Source: [Mycobacterium] nativiensis (GTDB taxonomy: Bacteria; Actinomycetota; Actinomycetes; Mycobacteriales; Mycobacteriaceae). From it: a stretch of DNA of 64,000 nt. Location: NCBI RefSeq assembly GCF_020172685.1, contig NZ_CP083986.1, positions 4,482,158-4,546,157 on the forward strand, read 5' to 3'. Under the pieces are notes generated by a model, which had not been told where the DNA came from, ran no database searches, and saw only the letters and a list, made by a program, of their open reading frames with translations. This document shows positions 1-6,972 of this stretch, piece after piece (positions within the stretch are counted from its first letter, which is position 1; each line of letters opens with the position of its first letter). The translations under genes and the position numbers were made by a program.

Positions 1-1
1 C

Positions 2-388
2 CTGGGGCTGGGCGTTCCCGGTTTCCCCAACCTGTTCAACCTGACCGGGCCGGGCAGCCCGTCGGTGCTCGCCAACATGGTGCTGCACTCCGAGCTGCAT
101 GTGGATTGGGTTGCCGACGCGATCGCCTACCTCGGTACGCACGACGCCGCGGGGCTGGAAGCGCGCCAGGACGCCGCCGCCGACTGGGGCGCCGAATGCG
201 CGCAGCGCGCGGCGGGAACCCTGATGACGCAGGCCAACTCGTGGTACCTGGGCGCCAACATCACCGGGCGGCCCCGGGTCTTTATGCCGTTCGTCGGCGG
301 CTTCGGCGTCTACGGCCAGATCATCGCCGACGTCGCGGCAGCCGGTTACAAGGGTTTCGACGTCGTCGACGTTGCCCGAACGACCTGA
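2..388 (+). CDS. Baeyer-Villiger-type flavin monooxygenase, C-terminal part only
   Basis: Open from the window edge, so the start and the FAD and NADPH Rossmann motifs lie upstream and are not visible. The 128 visible residues match almost position by position the C-terminus of the full-length monooxygenase at 4092-5705: a GVPGFPNLF-type segment, VLANMVLH, the NSWYLGAN motif, PRVFMPFVGGF and a final YKGFD. This end is typical of the cyclohexanone/steroid monooxygenase class of flavoproteins, which insert oxygen next to a ketone using NADPH and O2. The two copies suggest that related monooxygenases serve different substrates or ring positions. The next gene on the same strand is a TetR regulator 187 bp downstream. 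Confidence 0.85.
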   Translation: MGLGVPGFPNLFNLTGPGSPSVLANMVLHSELHVDWVADAIAYLGTHDAAGLEARQDAAADWGAECAQRAAGTLMTQANSWYLGANITGRPRVFMPFVGGFGVYGQIIADVAAAGYKGFDVVDVARTT

Positions 389-490
389 ACCACGGCACAT
401 GATGAGCTTTGTGTCCGGCCAAAACCGTTCCAATGAGCGAGCAGTAATCACCTAACTGGGCGGTGCGCGCCCTATCGTGCCTCTTCTGAG

Positions 491-512
491 CCCCGCCCTT
501 GCGGGGTTGTTC
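491..512 (+). terminator. GC hairpin between monooxygenase and TetR gene
   Basis: CCCCGC (491-496) and GCGGGG (501-506) form a six-pair stem with a CCTT loop, followed by TTGTTC. This resembles a short intrinsic terminator for the upstream gene; it could also be an attenuator or operator in the TetR leader. The T-tract is weak. Confidence 0.4.
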
Positions 513-575
513 AAAGCAGATGCCTTGAGAGAAGGGAATCGATGTGTTTGTCCGACGCGGTTCGGAAGCCGTCCG

Positions 576-1181
576 ATGACTCAGCCGGAGCAAGATCACA
601 GGCGCGGGCGCATTTTGACCGCTGCATCGCGACAGGCCGTTAATGGCTACGAGGCGGTGTTGATGCGGTCTGTAGCCGATGCCGCCGGGGTATCTGTCAG
701 CTCTGTGTATCACTACTTCCCATCAAAGGACGGCCTGCTGCTGGAATGCTTGCACAGCTGGTTGTGCGAGTTCACGGCTAGCAACCTACCTACCGCCGGC
801 GCAACTGAGCGGCACCACCGACTGTTAGGCACCCTCGAATTGCTTACTGGCCAGCTGTCATCGGAGCCACGACTCGCAGACGCCATGGCACGCGCATATC
901 TCAGTGCGACTGGCGCAGCTTCGAGTAGGGCTGAACTGGTACGGGACCGGCTGATACAGATTTTCACCGACGCCCTGCGGCACGACCAACCCGATTTGCC
1001 CGACCACAACCAACAGGTAGCGGCCCTGGTGGCAGATGTGTGGATCGCAAATGTCCTTGCAATCGCGCAAAACCGAACAACCGCACGTGACCTGCGACAG
1101 CGCCTGGAACACGCCGTTTCAGCTATCGGCAAAAATGCCCTCCGCCAGCGCCTTCGGGGAGCTGCCCTGGGAAGACTTTGA
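576..1181 (+). CDS. TetR-family regulator resembling KstR
   Basis: A 201-residue TetR-type DNA-binding repressor. The helix-turn-helix region reads GYEAVLMRSVADAAGVSVSS followed by VYHYFPSKDGLL (about residues 25-57), the signature of the family. The ligand domain keeps KstR-like landmarks: LADAMARAYLSA, a DVWIANVLA segment, and RDLRQRLEHAV near the end. KstR is the mycobacterial repressor of cholesterol catabolism, relieved by steroid-CoA ligands, so this is plausibly a paralogue controlling nearby genes. The ATG at 576 is preferred over a GTG at 477 because it places the HTH at the usual distance from the N-terminus. Codons are more A/T-ending than in neighbouring genes. Its 3' end overlaps the convergent SDR gene by 63 bp. 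Effector and operator are unknown. Confidence 0.85.
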   Translation: MTQPEQDHRRGRILTAASRQAVNGYEAVLMRSVADAAGVSVSSVYHYFPSKDGLLLECLHSWLCEFTASNLPTAGATERHHRLLGTLELLTGQLSSEPRLADAMARAYLSATGAASSRAELVRDRLIQIFTDALRHDQPDLPDHNQQVAALVADVWIANVLAIAQNRTTARDLRQRLEHAVSAIGKNALRQRLRGAALGRL

Positions 1182-2021
1182 CGGCTTGTGTGACAGGAAC
1201 TTAACCAGATAGCGAGGCAGGCCTCGGACTGGTACGGCTACCGGCCACGAGTCAGCCCGAAAGTAGGCATCCGAGCCGCCATCGACAAAAATAATGCTGC
1301 CGCAGAGAAAGTCAGCAGAGTTCGACAGCATGAACACCATCCAGTCCGCTAGCTGACCAGCGTCTCCATACCCTCCTACCGGAACGGGGAATGCCCTGAT
1401 CGCCTTGGCCTCGCCAGGATTCTGCAACTGTTCGGCCAGCAACGGCGTCATGATGGCACCCGGAGCGAGCGCGTTGAGGCGGATGCCGGCCCCAGCCCAT
1501 TCGGCGGTAACCGCGTTCCGCCGCACCCAACGCGACGCTGCGATCTTTGATGCTGCGTAGATCATTGCGGCGGATCGGTTACCGAAGATACGGACAGCAC
1601 GCAGTGCCTTATCGACATCTCCGGCAAGCAGGGCACGAATCGCGCGGCGAGGCACCAGGGGTGTCGTCGTAGTGGAGTTGCTCCCGACGACGACCACCTT
1701 GGCCTGACCAGCGCAAGCCAGCGCCGGCCGCAGGGCCGTCAACAAGTCGACGACCCCGAAGTAGTTGACTTGGGCGATCAGACGTTGCCGTCCGGGTACC
1801 GGTCCCAGACCGGCGGCGAGAATGGCACCGTCGAGCGTGCCACCACCGGCCTCCAAGGCAGCTTCGGCCGCGGCCCGCCGTCCCCCGTCGGTCGACAGGT
1901 CTGCCCGTATCTCCGCGTTTTGGATATCGATGCCGATGACCGTATGCCCGGCAGCTCGAAGCTTTTCAGCGGCTTGGCGCCCCATACCGGATGCCGATCC
2001 AGTCACTACGTACGTCCCCAC
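1119..2021 (-). CDS. SDR resembling 3-alpha-hydroxysteroid dehydrogenase
   Basis: A 300-residue NAD(P)-dependent short-chain dehydrogenase. It shows the TGSASGMG cofactor loop near residue 8, IDIQNAEIRADLS, LAAGLGP, VNYFG, a YAASK catalytic Tyr/Lys pair, LNALAPGA and a VDGG tail. This layout (short N-terminus, DAE-ADLS segment, LG.GP) resembles 3-alpha-HSD/carbonyl reductase of Comamonas, suggesting oxidation of a steroid hydroxyl group. GTG at 2021 is chosen because GAGG lies six bases upstream and the paralogue at 63011-63868 starts at the same residue; the ATG at 2033 has no usable spacing. The last ~17 residues are absent from the paralogue and run antisense into the TetR gene, as if the original stop was lost. 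It is the last gene of the operon starting at 5705. Confidence 0.85.
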   Translation of the reverse strand: MGTYVVTGSASGMGRQAAEKLRAAGHTVIGIDIQNAEIRADLSTDGGRRAAAEAALEAGGGTLDGAILAAGLGPVPGRQRLIAQVNYFGVVDLLTALRPALACAGQAKVVVVGSNSTTTTPLVPRRAIRALLAGDVDKALRAVRIFGNRSAAMIYAASKIAASRWVRRNAVTAEWAGAGIRLNALAPGAIMTPLLAEQLQNPGEAKAIRAFPVPVGGYGDAGQLADWMVFMLSNSADFLCGSIIFVDGGSDAYFRADSWPVAVPVRGLPRYLVKFLSHKPSKSSQGSSPKALAEGIFADS

Positions 2022-2073
2022 CTGGCACCTCATCCTCAGTTCTGTTGATCGCCGGTCGGCAAGTCACTTGCCA

Positions 2074-2449
2074 TCACCAGTCCAGCCACGCCCTGATACT
2101 CCGCAGCGGAGTGTCGAGCACGACTTCTCCGGGGCTCTGCCGTGTTGTCGACCCGTCCATTTCGGCGATCCGGTGCCGAATGCGAGTGGTCCTGTCGAGG
2201 GGATCCTCGTCAAAGTAGAGCAGGCGCATCCGCAGTTGCCCTGGCACGCCGGATGCCTCCTGCGACCGCAACCACTTCTACGCCCAAGGCTCGACAATGC
2301 TGCGCAGTCTGCTCCAATGGGCCGGGTTTACGGGCGATAAGCACCAGGTTGAATCCGTCTTCGGCGAGAAGCCGGGCGAACTCCGCTCCCACTCCTTCGG
2401 AGCCTCCGGCGATCACCGCCCACGGGCCGTACTTGCTCACGTCTGGCAT
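2074..2449 (-). pseudogene. Decayed SDR fragment joined to an unidentified coding remnant
   Basis: An ATG at 2449 with an upstream GAGGAG begins a normal SDR N-terminus: a GGSEGVG cofactor loop, FARLLAEDGFNLVLIARK and ALGVEVVAVA. The expected strand/loop that should follow is missing and this frame stops at 2210 after 79 residues. In another frame, about 2271-2074, a stretch with coding-like composition ends RSIRAWLDW; I do not recognise it. There is no catalytic YxxxK, so no active SDR is made. The simplest reading is a deletion or frameshift in a former operon gene. It lies 3 bp downstream of the SDR at 2453-3298. Confidence 0.55.
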
Positions 2450-2452
2450 AGT

Positions 2453-3298
2453 TCATCTCCTCTGTCGCTGGGTGCTGCCGGCGTCCACTGGCAGGGCGAC
2501 GGCCGTGATGTAACGGGCCTCATCGGACGCCAGGAACAAGCACGCATTAGCGACGTCTACCGGCTCCACCCACGGAATGTCGAGCATGTTCATCACCTTG
2601 GCCGCGTCGGCGAATTCGTCGCGCGTTGGCGGGCGTTGCAGGTCGGGGCGAAAGGCGCAGCGCACGGCGTCGTTCTGAATGAGCGAAGTGTCGACGTTCG
2701 TCGGATGGACTGTATTGACCCGAACATGGTGCGGGGCAAGCTCATTGGCGAGGCTGCGCATCAACCCGACCACTCCGTGTTTGGCCGCACTGTAGTGGGC
2801 GACACCGGCCAGTCCTCGGAGCCCCGCGATGGAGCTCACCAGAACCATGGCGCCACCTCCGCGCGCGATCAGGTGCGGTGCGCTCACCTGACAGGTGTGG
2901 AACACGCCGGTGAGATTGACGTCCAGCATCGTTCGCCAGGCTTCTTCCGGCAGGCCGACCGCAGATCCGCGGGAAGTGATTCCTGCGGTGGCGCAGACGA
3001 TATCGAGTCCGCTGTGCAGACTGATCGCGTTGTCGACAGCTGCGCGCAGCGCCTCCTTATCGCGTACATCTGCTACCGCAGCTGTCATCCGGCCGCCGAC
3101 AGCGCCTACCTGGCGGGCGGTCTCAGCGAGGTCATCGGGAGTGGAGTGCGGCACCCGGACCGTATCGACCGGACCGCATAAGTCGATCCCGATGATCTCA
3201 GCGCCCTCCTGGGCAAAGCGCACCGCCTGCGCTCGCCCGATTCCACGGGCCGCGCCGGTGATCAGCGCGACCTTTCCGGCAAGCCGAGGAATCGTCAT
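2453..3298 (-). CDS. Mycofactocin-type SDR (carveol dehydrogenase family)
   Basis: A 281-residue short-chain dehydrogenase with the TGAARGIG loop (about 14-21), catalytic Ser155/156, Tyr169 and Lys173 in HYSAAKHG, the RVNTVHPTNVDT segment, and an 'IPWVEPVDVANACLFLASDEARYIT' type C-terminal region. The extended loop after strand 2 (residues ~43-70) and the WVEP-DVANA signature mark the mycofactocin-coupled SDR family, in which NAD(H) is held tightly and electrons leave through the peptide cofactor mycofactocin. The likely role is oxidation of a secondary alcohol, for example on a steroid or terpenoid. The start ATG overlaps the stop of the upstream SDR (ATGA, 3295-3298), so translation is probably coupled. 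No mycofactocin biosynthesis genes are in the window. Confidence 0.87.
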   Translation of the reverse strand: MTIPRLAGKVALITGAARGIGRAQAVRFAQEGAEIIGIDLCGPVDTVRVPHSTPDDLAETARQVGAVGGRMTAAVADVRDKEALRAAVDNAISLHSGLDIVCATAGITSRGSAVGLPEEAWRTMLDVNLTGVFHTCQVSAPHLIARGGGAMVLVSSIAGLRGLAGVAHYSAAKHGVVGLMRSLANELAPHHVRVNTVHPTNVDTSLIQNDAVRCAFRPDLQRPPTRDEFADAAKVMNMLDIPWVEPVDVANACLFLASDEARYITAVALPVDAGSTQRQRR

Positions 3299-4095
3299 GT
3301 CTTCTGGGTCAATCCGGCGTCGACGACAAGTTGAGCTCCGGTGATATAGCGGGCACTGTCAGAAGCCAGGAACACGACGGCGTTGGCCACGTCGCACGGC
3401 TCCACCCACGGCACCGGCAGCAGGTTGCGTGCAGCAAGCACCTTGATCGCGTCGGCCTCGGTCGGATTGTCAATATCGGGGCAGAGTCTTCGGTAGGTGG
3501 CCTCGTTGCGAACCGTGGGCGTCGCCACCGCGCCGGGGTGCACCGTGTTCACCCGGATCCCCAGCGGGCCGAGCTCGTTGGCGAGCGTTCGCGCCAACCC
3601 CACCACCGCATGTTTGCTGGCCGTGTAGTGCGCACTGTTGGCAGTGCCGCGAATCCCATTGGTGGAGCTGATAATCACGATCGCACCCCCAGCCCTCAGG
3701 TGCGGGGCGGCCGCCTTTACCGTGTGCCAGACACCGGTGACGTTGACGTCGAGCGCCTCTTGCCAGACCTCTCTGGTCAGCTCCCAGGCGGGCGCGCCAG
3801 GGACGTGGATACCGGCGTTGGCGACAGCGACGTCCAGACCACCCAGCGCGGCCACCCCGGCATCGATCGCCTCCGACACGGCGTGGAAATCTCGGACGTC
3901 GGCAGTGCTGGTGAAACAGCGCCGGCCACGCTCGGCAAGAGCAGCCGCCGTACCTGCGAGGTCATCGACTGCCGCAGCGGTGTCGACAGCGATGACGTCG
4001 GCGCCCGCATCGGCGAGGCGTTCGCAATGCGCGCGACCGGTGCCGCGGGCCGCACCGGTCACCACGGCGACTTTGTCAGCGAGATTCGCCATCAC
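3295..4095 (-). CDS. Mycofactocin-type SDR (second copy in operon)
   Basis: A 266-residue SDR with TGAARGTG (13-20), Ser143/144, Tyr157 and Lys161 in HYTASKHA, RVNTVHPGAVATP, and the family C-terminal pattern WVEPCDVANAVVFLASD with a VDAG end. It belongs to the same mycofactocin-associated class as the next gene but is clearly diverged, with a shorter insert after strand 2, so a different hydroxyl position or stereochemistry is likely. ATG at 4095 gives a 4-bp overlap with the monooxygenase stop; the second Met at 4092 is also possible. Sitting directly after a Baeyer-Villiger monooxygenase, it may supply the ketone that enzyme oxidises. Confidence 0.87.
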   Translation of the reverse strand: MMANLADKVAVVTGAARGTGRAHCERLADAGADVIAVDTAAAVDDLAGTAAALAERGRRCFTSTADVRDFHAVSEAIDAGVAALGGLDVAVANAGIHVPGAPAWELTREVWQEALDVNVTGVWHTVKAAAPHLRAGGAIVIISSTNGIRGTANSAHYTASKHAVVGLARTLANELGPLGIRVNTVHPGAVATPTVRNEATYRRLCPDIDNPTEADAIKVLAARNLLPVPWVEPCDVANAVVFLASDSARYITGAQLVVDAGLTQKT

Positions 4096-5705
4096 AAGGC
4101 CTTGAGCAGATTGAATCCCTTGTATCCGGCATTGGCGACCTCGGCACAGATGTCGAGGTAGGTGGCGAAGCCGCCGATGAACAGCATGAAGACCCTGGGC
4201 TTTCCAGGGACGTTGGCGCCCACGTACCAGGAGTTCGCTCGCGGGAAAAGGGTGGCGTCAGCACGCTGGTTGCATTCGGCGATCCAGTTCTCGACGGCGT
4301 CTGACGTGGCCTCTATCGCCGCGTAGCCGTGCTGGTCGAGATGGGCGATGGCGTCCGATATCCACTGGACGTGAGCCTCGGCGTGCAGAACCATGTTGGC
4401 CAGCACCGCCGGCGCCCCCGGGCCAGAGACCAGGAAGAGGTTGGGAAATCCGTCGACGCCGAGCCCGAGGAAGGTGCGAGGACCGTCGACCCAGTCGTCG
4501 GACAACTTCTGCCCGTTGCGGCCCACGATGTCGATCTTGGCCAGCGTGCCGGTCATGGCGTCGAATCCGGTCGCCAGGACGATGGCGTCCAGATCGTAGT
4601 GCGCCGAAGTTGTTGCGACGCCGGCTGAATCGATCGACTCGATGGGCGTCTTGCGAACACTGACCAATGTCACATTCGGCCGGTTGAACGTCTGGAAGTA
4701 GTTGGTGTCGGTGCAGATTCGCTTGGTGCCGATCGGATGATCCCTGGGGATCAGCAGTTCGGCGACTTCGGGGTCGTCGATCACCGCACGAATCTTGCCT
4801 TCGTAGAACTTTCGGGCCTCTTCGTTGGCCTCGATGTCGATCATCTGGTCGGCGAAGGTCTTGGAGAACAACACCCCGCCCAACTGCCAGCGTTCCTCGA
4901 ACGCCGCACGACGCTCCTCGGGCGTGGCCTCCATGGTCAGCTTCGGATGTGCCACATGCGGCGATCCCCCGCCACTGCGCCACGACATCCGGCGCCGTGT
5001 GTCATAGGTGGCCTTGGCGTGAGTGATCTCCTCGGCGGTCAGCGGGCGGTTGCCCGCGGGCACGCTGTAGTTGGGGGTGCGCTGGAAGACGACGAGCTGT
5101 GCGGCCTGCTCCGCGATGATCGGGATTGACTGCACACCCGAAGAACCGGTCCCGATGACGCCGACCCTCTTGCTGGTGAAATCCACTCCCTCGTGCGGCC
5201 AGTGCGCGGTGTGATAAATCTTGCCGCCGAAGGTCTCCAGTCCCGGGATATCCGGCGTCAACGCTGAGGACAACGGCCCGGTGGCCATCACCACAAAGCG
5301 CGCAACCACCGTCTCGCCGTTGTCGGTGGTGACCGCCCACCGCATCGTGTCCTCGTCGAGGACGGCCGAGATCACCCTGGCGTTGAAGGTGATCCCCGGC
5401 CGCAGATCGAGCTTGTCTGCGACCCACTTGATGTAGTGGAGGATCTCGGCTTGCGTGGCGTACTTCTCGGTCCAGGTCCACTCCTGCTGCAACTCATCGG
5501 AGAACGAGTAGCAGTAGTCGAGGCTCTCGACATCACAGCGCGCTCCCGGATACCTGTTGAAGTACCAGGTCCCTCCGACTTCGGGTGCCGCCTCGAAGAC
5601 ACGCACCGACAACCCCTGCTGCCGGAACTTGTGCAGGGCATAGAGGCCGCCGAACCCGGCACCCACCACGATGACGTCGAAATAGCATTCGGTCCCGCTG
5701 CTCAC
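4092..5705 (-). CDS. Baeyer-Villiger monooxygenase (cyclohexanone/steroid monooxygenase class)
   Basis: A full-length 537-residue class B flavoprotein monooxygenase. The FAD Rossmann motif GAGFGG is at 15-20, EVGGTWYFNRYPGARCD follows near 42-58, the Baeyer-Villiger fingerprint FGGKIYHTAHWP is at 159-170, and the NADPH-binding GTGSSG at 185-190. It uses NADPH and O2 to convert a ketone to an ester or lactone; ring or side-chain ketones of steroids are reasonable substrates given the context, but the real substrate is unknown. GTG start at 5705. First gene of a minus-strand operon whose members overlap or nearly abut, and transcribed away from the kshB-like gene across a 121-bp region. Its C-terminus is paralogous to the partial gene at 2-388. 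Confidence 0.92.
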   Translation of the reverse strand: MSSGTECYFDVIVVGAGFGGLYALHKFRQQGLSVRVFEAAPEVGGTWYFNRYPGARCDVESLDYCYSFSDELQQEWTWTEKYATQAEILHYIKWVADKLDLRPGITFNARVISAVLDEDTMRWAVTTDNGETVVARFVVMATGPLSSALTPDIPGLETFGGKIYHTAHWPHEGVDFTSKRVGVIGTGSSGVQSIPIIAEQAAQLVVFQRTPNYSVPAGNRPLTAEEITHAKATYDTRRRMSWRSGGGSPHVAHPKLTMEATPEERRAAFEERWQLGGVLFSKTFADQMIDIEANEEARKFYEGKIRAVIDDPEVAELLIPRDHPIGTKRICTDTNYFQTFNRPNVTLVSVRKTPIESIDSAGVATTSAHYDLDAIVLATGFDAMTGTLAKIDIVGRNGQKLSDDWVDGPRTFLGLGVDGFPNLFLVSGPGAPAVLANMVLHAEAHVQWISDAIAHLDQHGYAAIEATSDAVENWIAECNQRADATLFPRANSWYVGANVPGKPRVFMLFIGGFATYLDICAEVANAGYKGFNLLKAL

Positions 5706-5750
5706 GACGGCTACCGTAGGCGGCTATCGCATGTCCCGGCTTCGACACTT

Positions 5751-5782
5751 CCCGATCAACGGGCATCGGGAAATTTCTCCCG
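5751..5782. promoter_or_regulatory. Overlapping inverted repeats in the divergent monooxygenase/kshB region
   Basis: CCCGAT (5751-5756) and ATCGGG (5765-5770) form an inverted repeat, and CGGGA (5767-5771) with TCCCG (5778-5782) a second one. They lie between divergent genes starting at 5705 and 5827, where a shared operator is expected. The binding protein is unknown; the KstR-like regulator at 576 is one candidate. Confidence 0.4.
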
Positions 5783-5826
5783 TCCACCGGTGAGGTCATC
5801 CCACGGAATTCGCACACCTGCTGACA

Positions 5827-6897
5827 ATGTCGGCCATGACCGATGCAGAATCTGCCGGCCGATCCGGGGTCGGCACACGGGCCATAGCAGTGACCGTCAC
5901 AGCTGTCATAGACGAGATTCATGACGCGAAGTCGATGGTGCTGGCGATTCCCGACGAGCACCAGACCCGATTCGAATACCGGCCGGGGCAGTTCCTGACG
6001 CTGCGCGTGCCAAGCGACCTGACCGGCTCGGCCGCTCGCTGCTACTCACTGGCAAGTTCTCCGCACACCGATAACGCACACAAGGTCACCGTCAAGCGAA
6101 CGAACGGTGGCTATGTGTCGAACTGGTTGTGCGACAACATTTCGGTCGGCGACACCCTCGATGCCCTCCCGCCGTCAGGGCAATTCACGCCCGCGGATCT
6201 GGACGAGGATCTTCTGTTGTGGGCAGCGGGCAGCGGGGTCACCCCGGTGATGTCGATTCTCAAGTCGGCACTGGCCGCGGGCACCGGACGGGTGGTGCTG
6301 TGCTACGCCAACCGTGACGAGAGCTCGGTCATCTTCGCGGCCGAACTGCGTGACCTGGCGGCGCGATATGCCGGTCGGCTCACAGTTCTGCACTGGCTCG
6401 AGTCGATTCAAGGTCTGCCGACCCGTGCCCAGTTGGGGGGCTTCGCCCGGATGTTCACCAGCTACCAGTCATTCGTATGCGGCCCCGAGCCGTTTATGGC
6501 GGTGGTGAAAGAGGCGCTGCGCGAGGCCGGCGTGCCACGCGAGAACATTCACCTCGAAGTGTTCCGGTCGCTCACCGGTGACCCGTTTGCCGAAGTCCCG
6601 ATCGAAGATGTCGCCGGCGACGCGGAGGCGGCCGACGCGGAGGTCAGCATCGACGGGCAGACCCATCACCTCTGCTGGCCCAAGTCCCGCAACCTGGTGG
6701 ACGTGATGCTCGCTGCGGGCATCGACGTTCCGTTCTCCTGCCGGGAGGGCAACTGCGGCTCGTGTGCGGCAACCGTGGTCGAAGGACAGGTCGATTTGGG
6801 CAATGCCGCGATCCTCGAACCCGAAGACATCGCCGAGGGGTTGTTCCTGGCCTGCCAGGCACGCCCGTTGTCCAACAAGCTGCATGTCGAGTTTTGA
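5827..6897 (+). CDS. kshB: 3-ketosteroid 9-alpha-hydroxylase reductase (KshB-like)
   Basis: A 356-residue electron-transfer protein, close to the ~358 residues of mycobacterial KshB. Domain order is FAD-binding ferredoxin-reductase fold with RCYSLASSPH (~66-75), NAD-binding GSGVTPVMSIL (~131) and CGPEPFM (~215), then a plant-type [2Fe-2S] ferredoxin at the C-terminus with Cys305, Cys310, Cys313 and Cys343 (CREGNCGSCA...ACQA). It would pass electrons from NADH to a Rieske oxygenase; the KshA-like oxygenase at 29131-30303 is the obvious partner although 23 kb away. Related reductases serve other Rieske enzymes, so the partner is inferred. No clear ribosome site; ATG 5836 is an alternative start. 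Confidence 0.88.
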   Translation: MSAMTDAESAGRSGVGTRAIAVTVTAVIDEIHDAKSMVLAIPDEHQTRFEYRPGQFLTLRVPSDLTGSAARCYSLASSPHTDNAHKVTVKRTNGGYVSNWLCDNISVGDTLDALPPSGQFTPADLDEDLLLWAAGSGVTPVMSILKSALAAGTGRVVLCYANRDESSVIFAAELRDLAARYAGRLTVLHWLESIQGLPTRAQLGGFARMFTSYQSFVCGPEPFMAVVKEALREAGVPRENIHLEVFRSLTGDPFAEVPIEDVAGDAEAADAEVSIDGQTHHLCWPKSRNLVDVMLAAGIDVPFSCREGNCGSCAATVVEGQVDLGNAAILEPEDIAEGLFLACQARPLSNKLHVEF

Positions 6898-6911
6898 TCT
6901 CAACGGTGAAT

Positions 6912-6933
6912 GTCGTCCGCTCACCGGGACGAC
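6912..6933. promoter_or_regulatory. Inverted repeat upstream of the hsaA-like gene
   Basis: GTCGTCC (6912-6918) and GGACGAC (6927-6933) with an 8-base spacer lie between the kshB-like stop (6897) and the hsaA-like start (6973). It could be an operator, or a processing/attenuation hairpin. Its presence argues against the ATG at 6910 as the start of the next gene. Confidence 0.35.
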
Positions 6934-6972
6934 GTAACCAGCCGCGCACGTGCTACGTCCACCATCGTTGGC

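Noticed and set aside
180..189. FadD loop variant TESHPKG in the acyl-CoA synthetase (protein residues), considered as a defect
   Set aside because: TESxPKG replaces TTGxPKG in many mycobacterial acyl-CoA synthetases, and all other motifs are intact.
389..575. Search for the KstR (TNNAACNNGTTNNA) operator upstream of the TetR gene and in other divergent regions
   Set aside because: Only partial matches with wrong spacing were seen, such as AACCGTT, so no KstR site is claimed.
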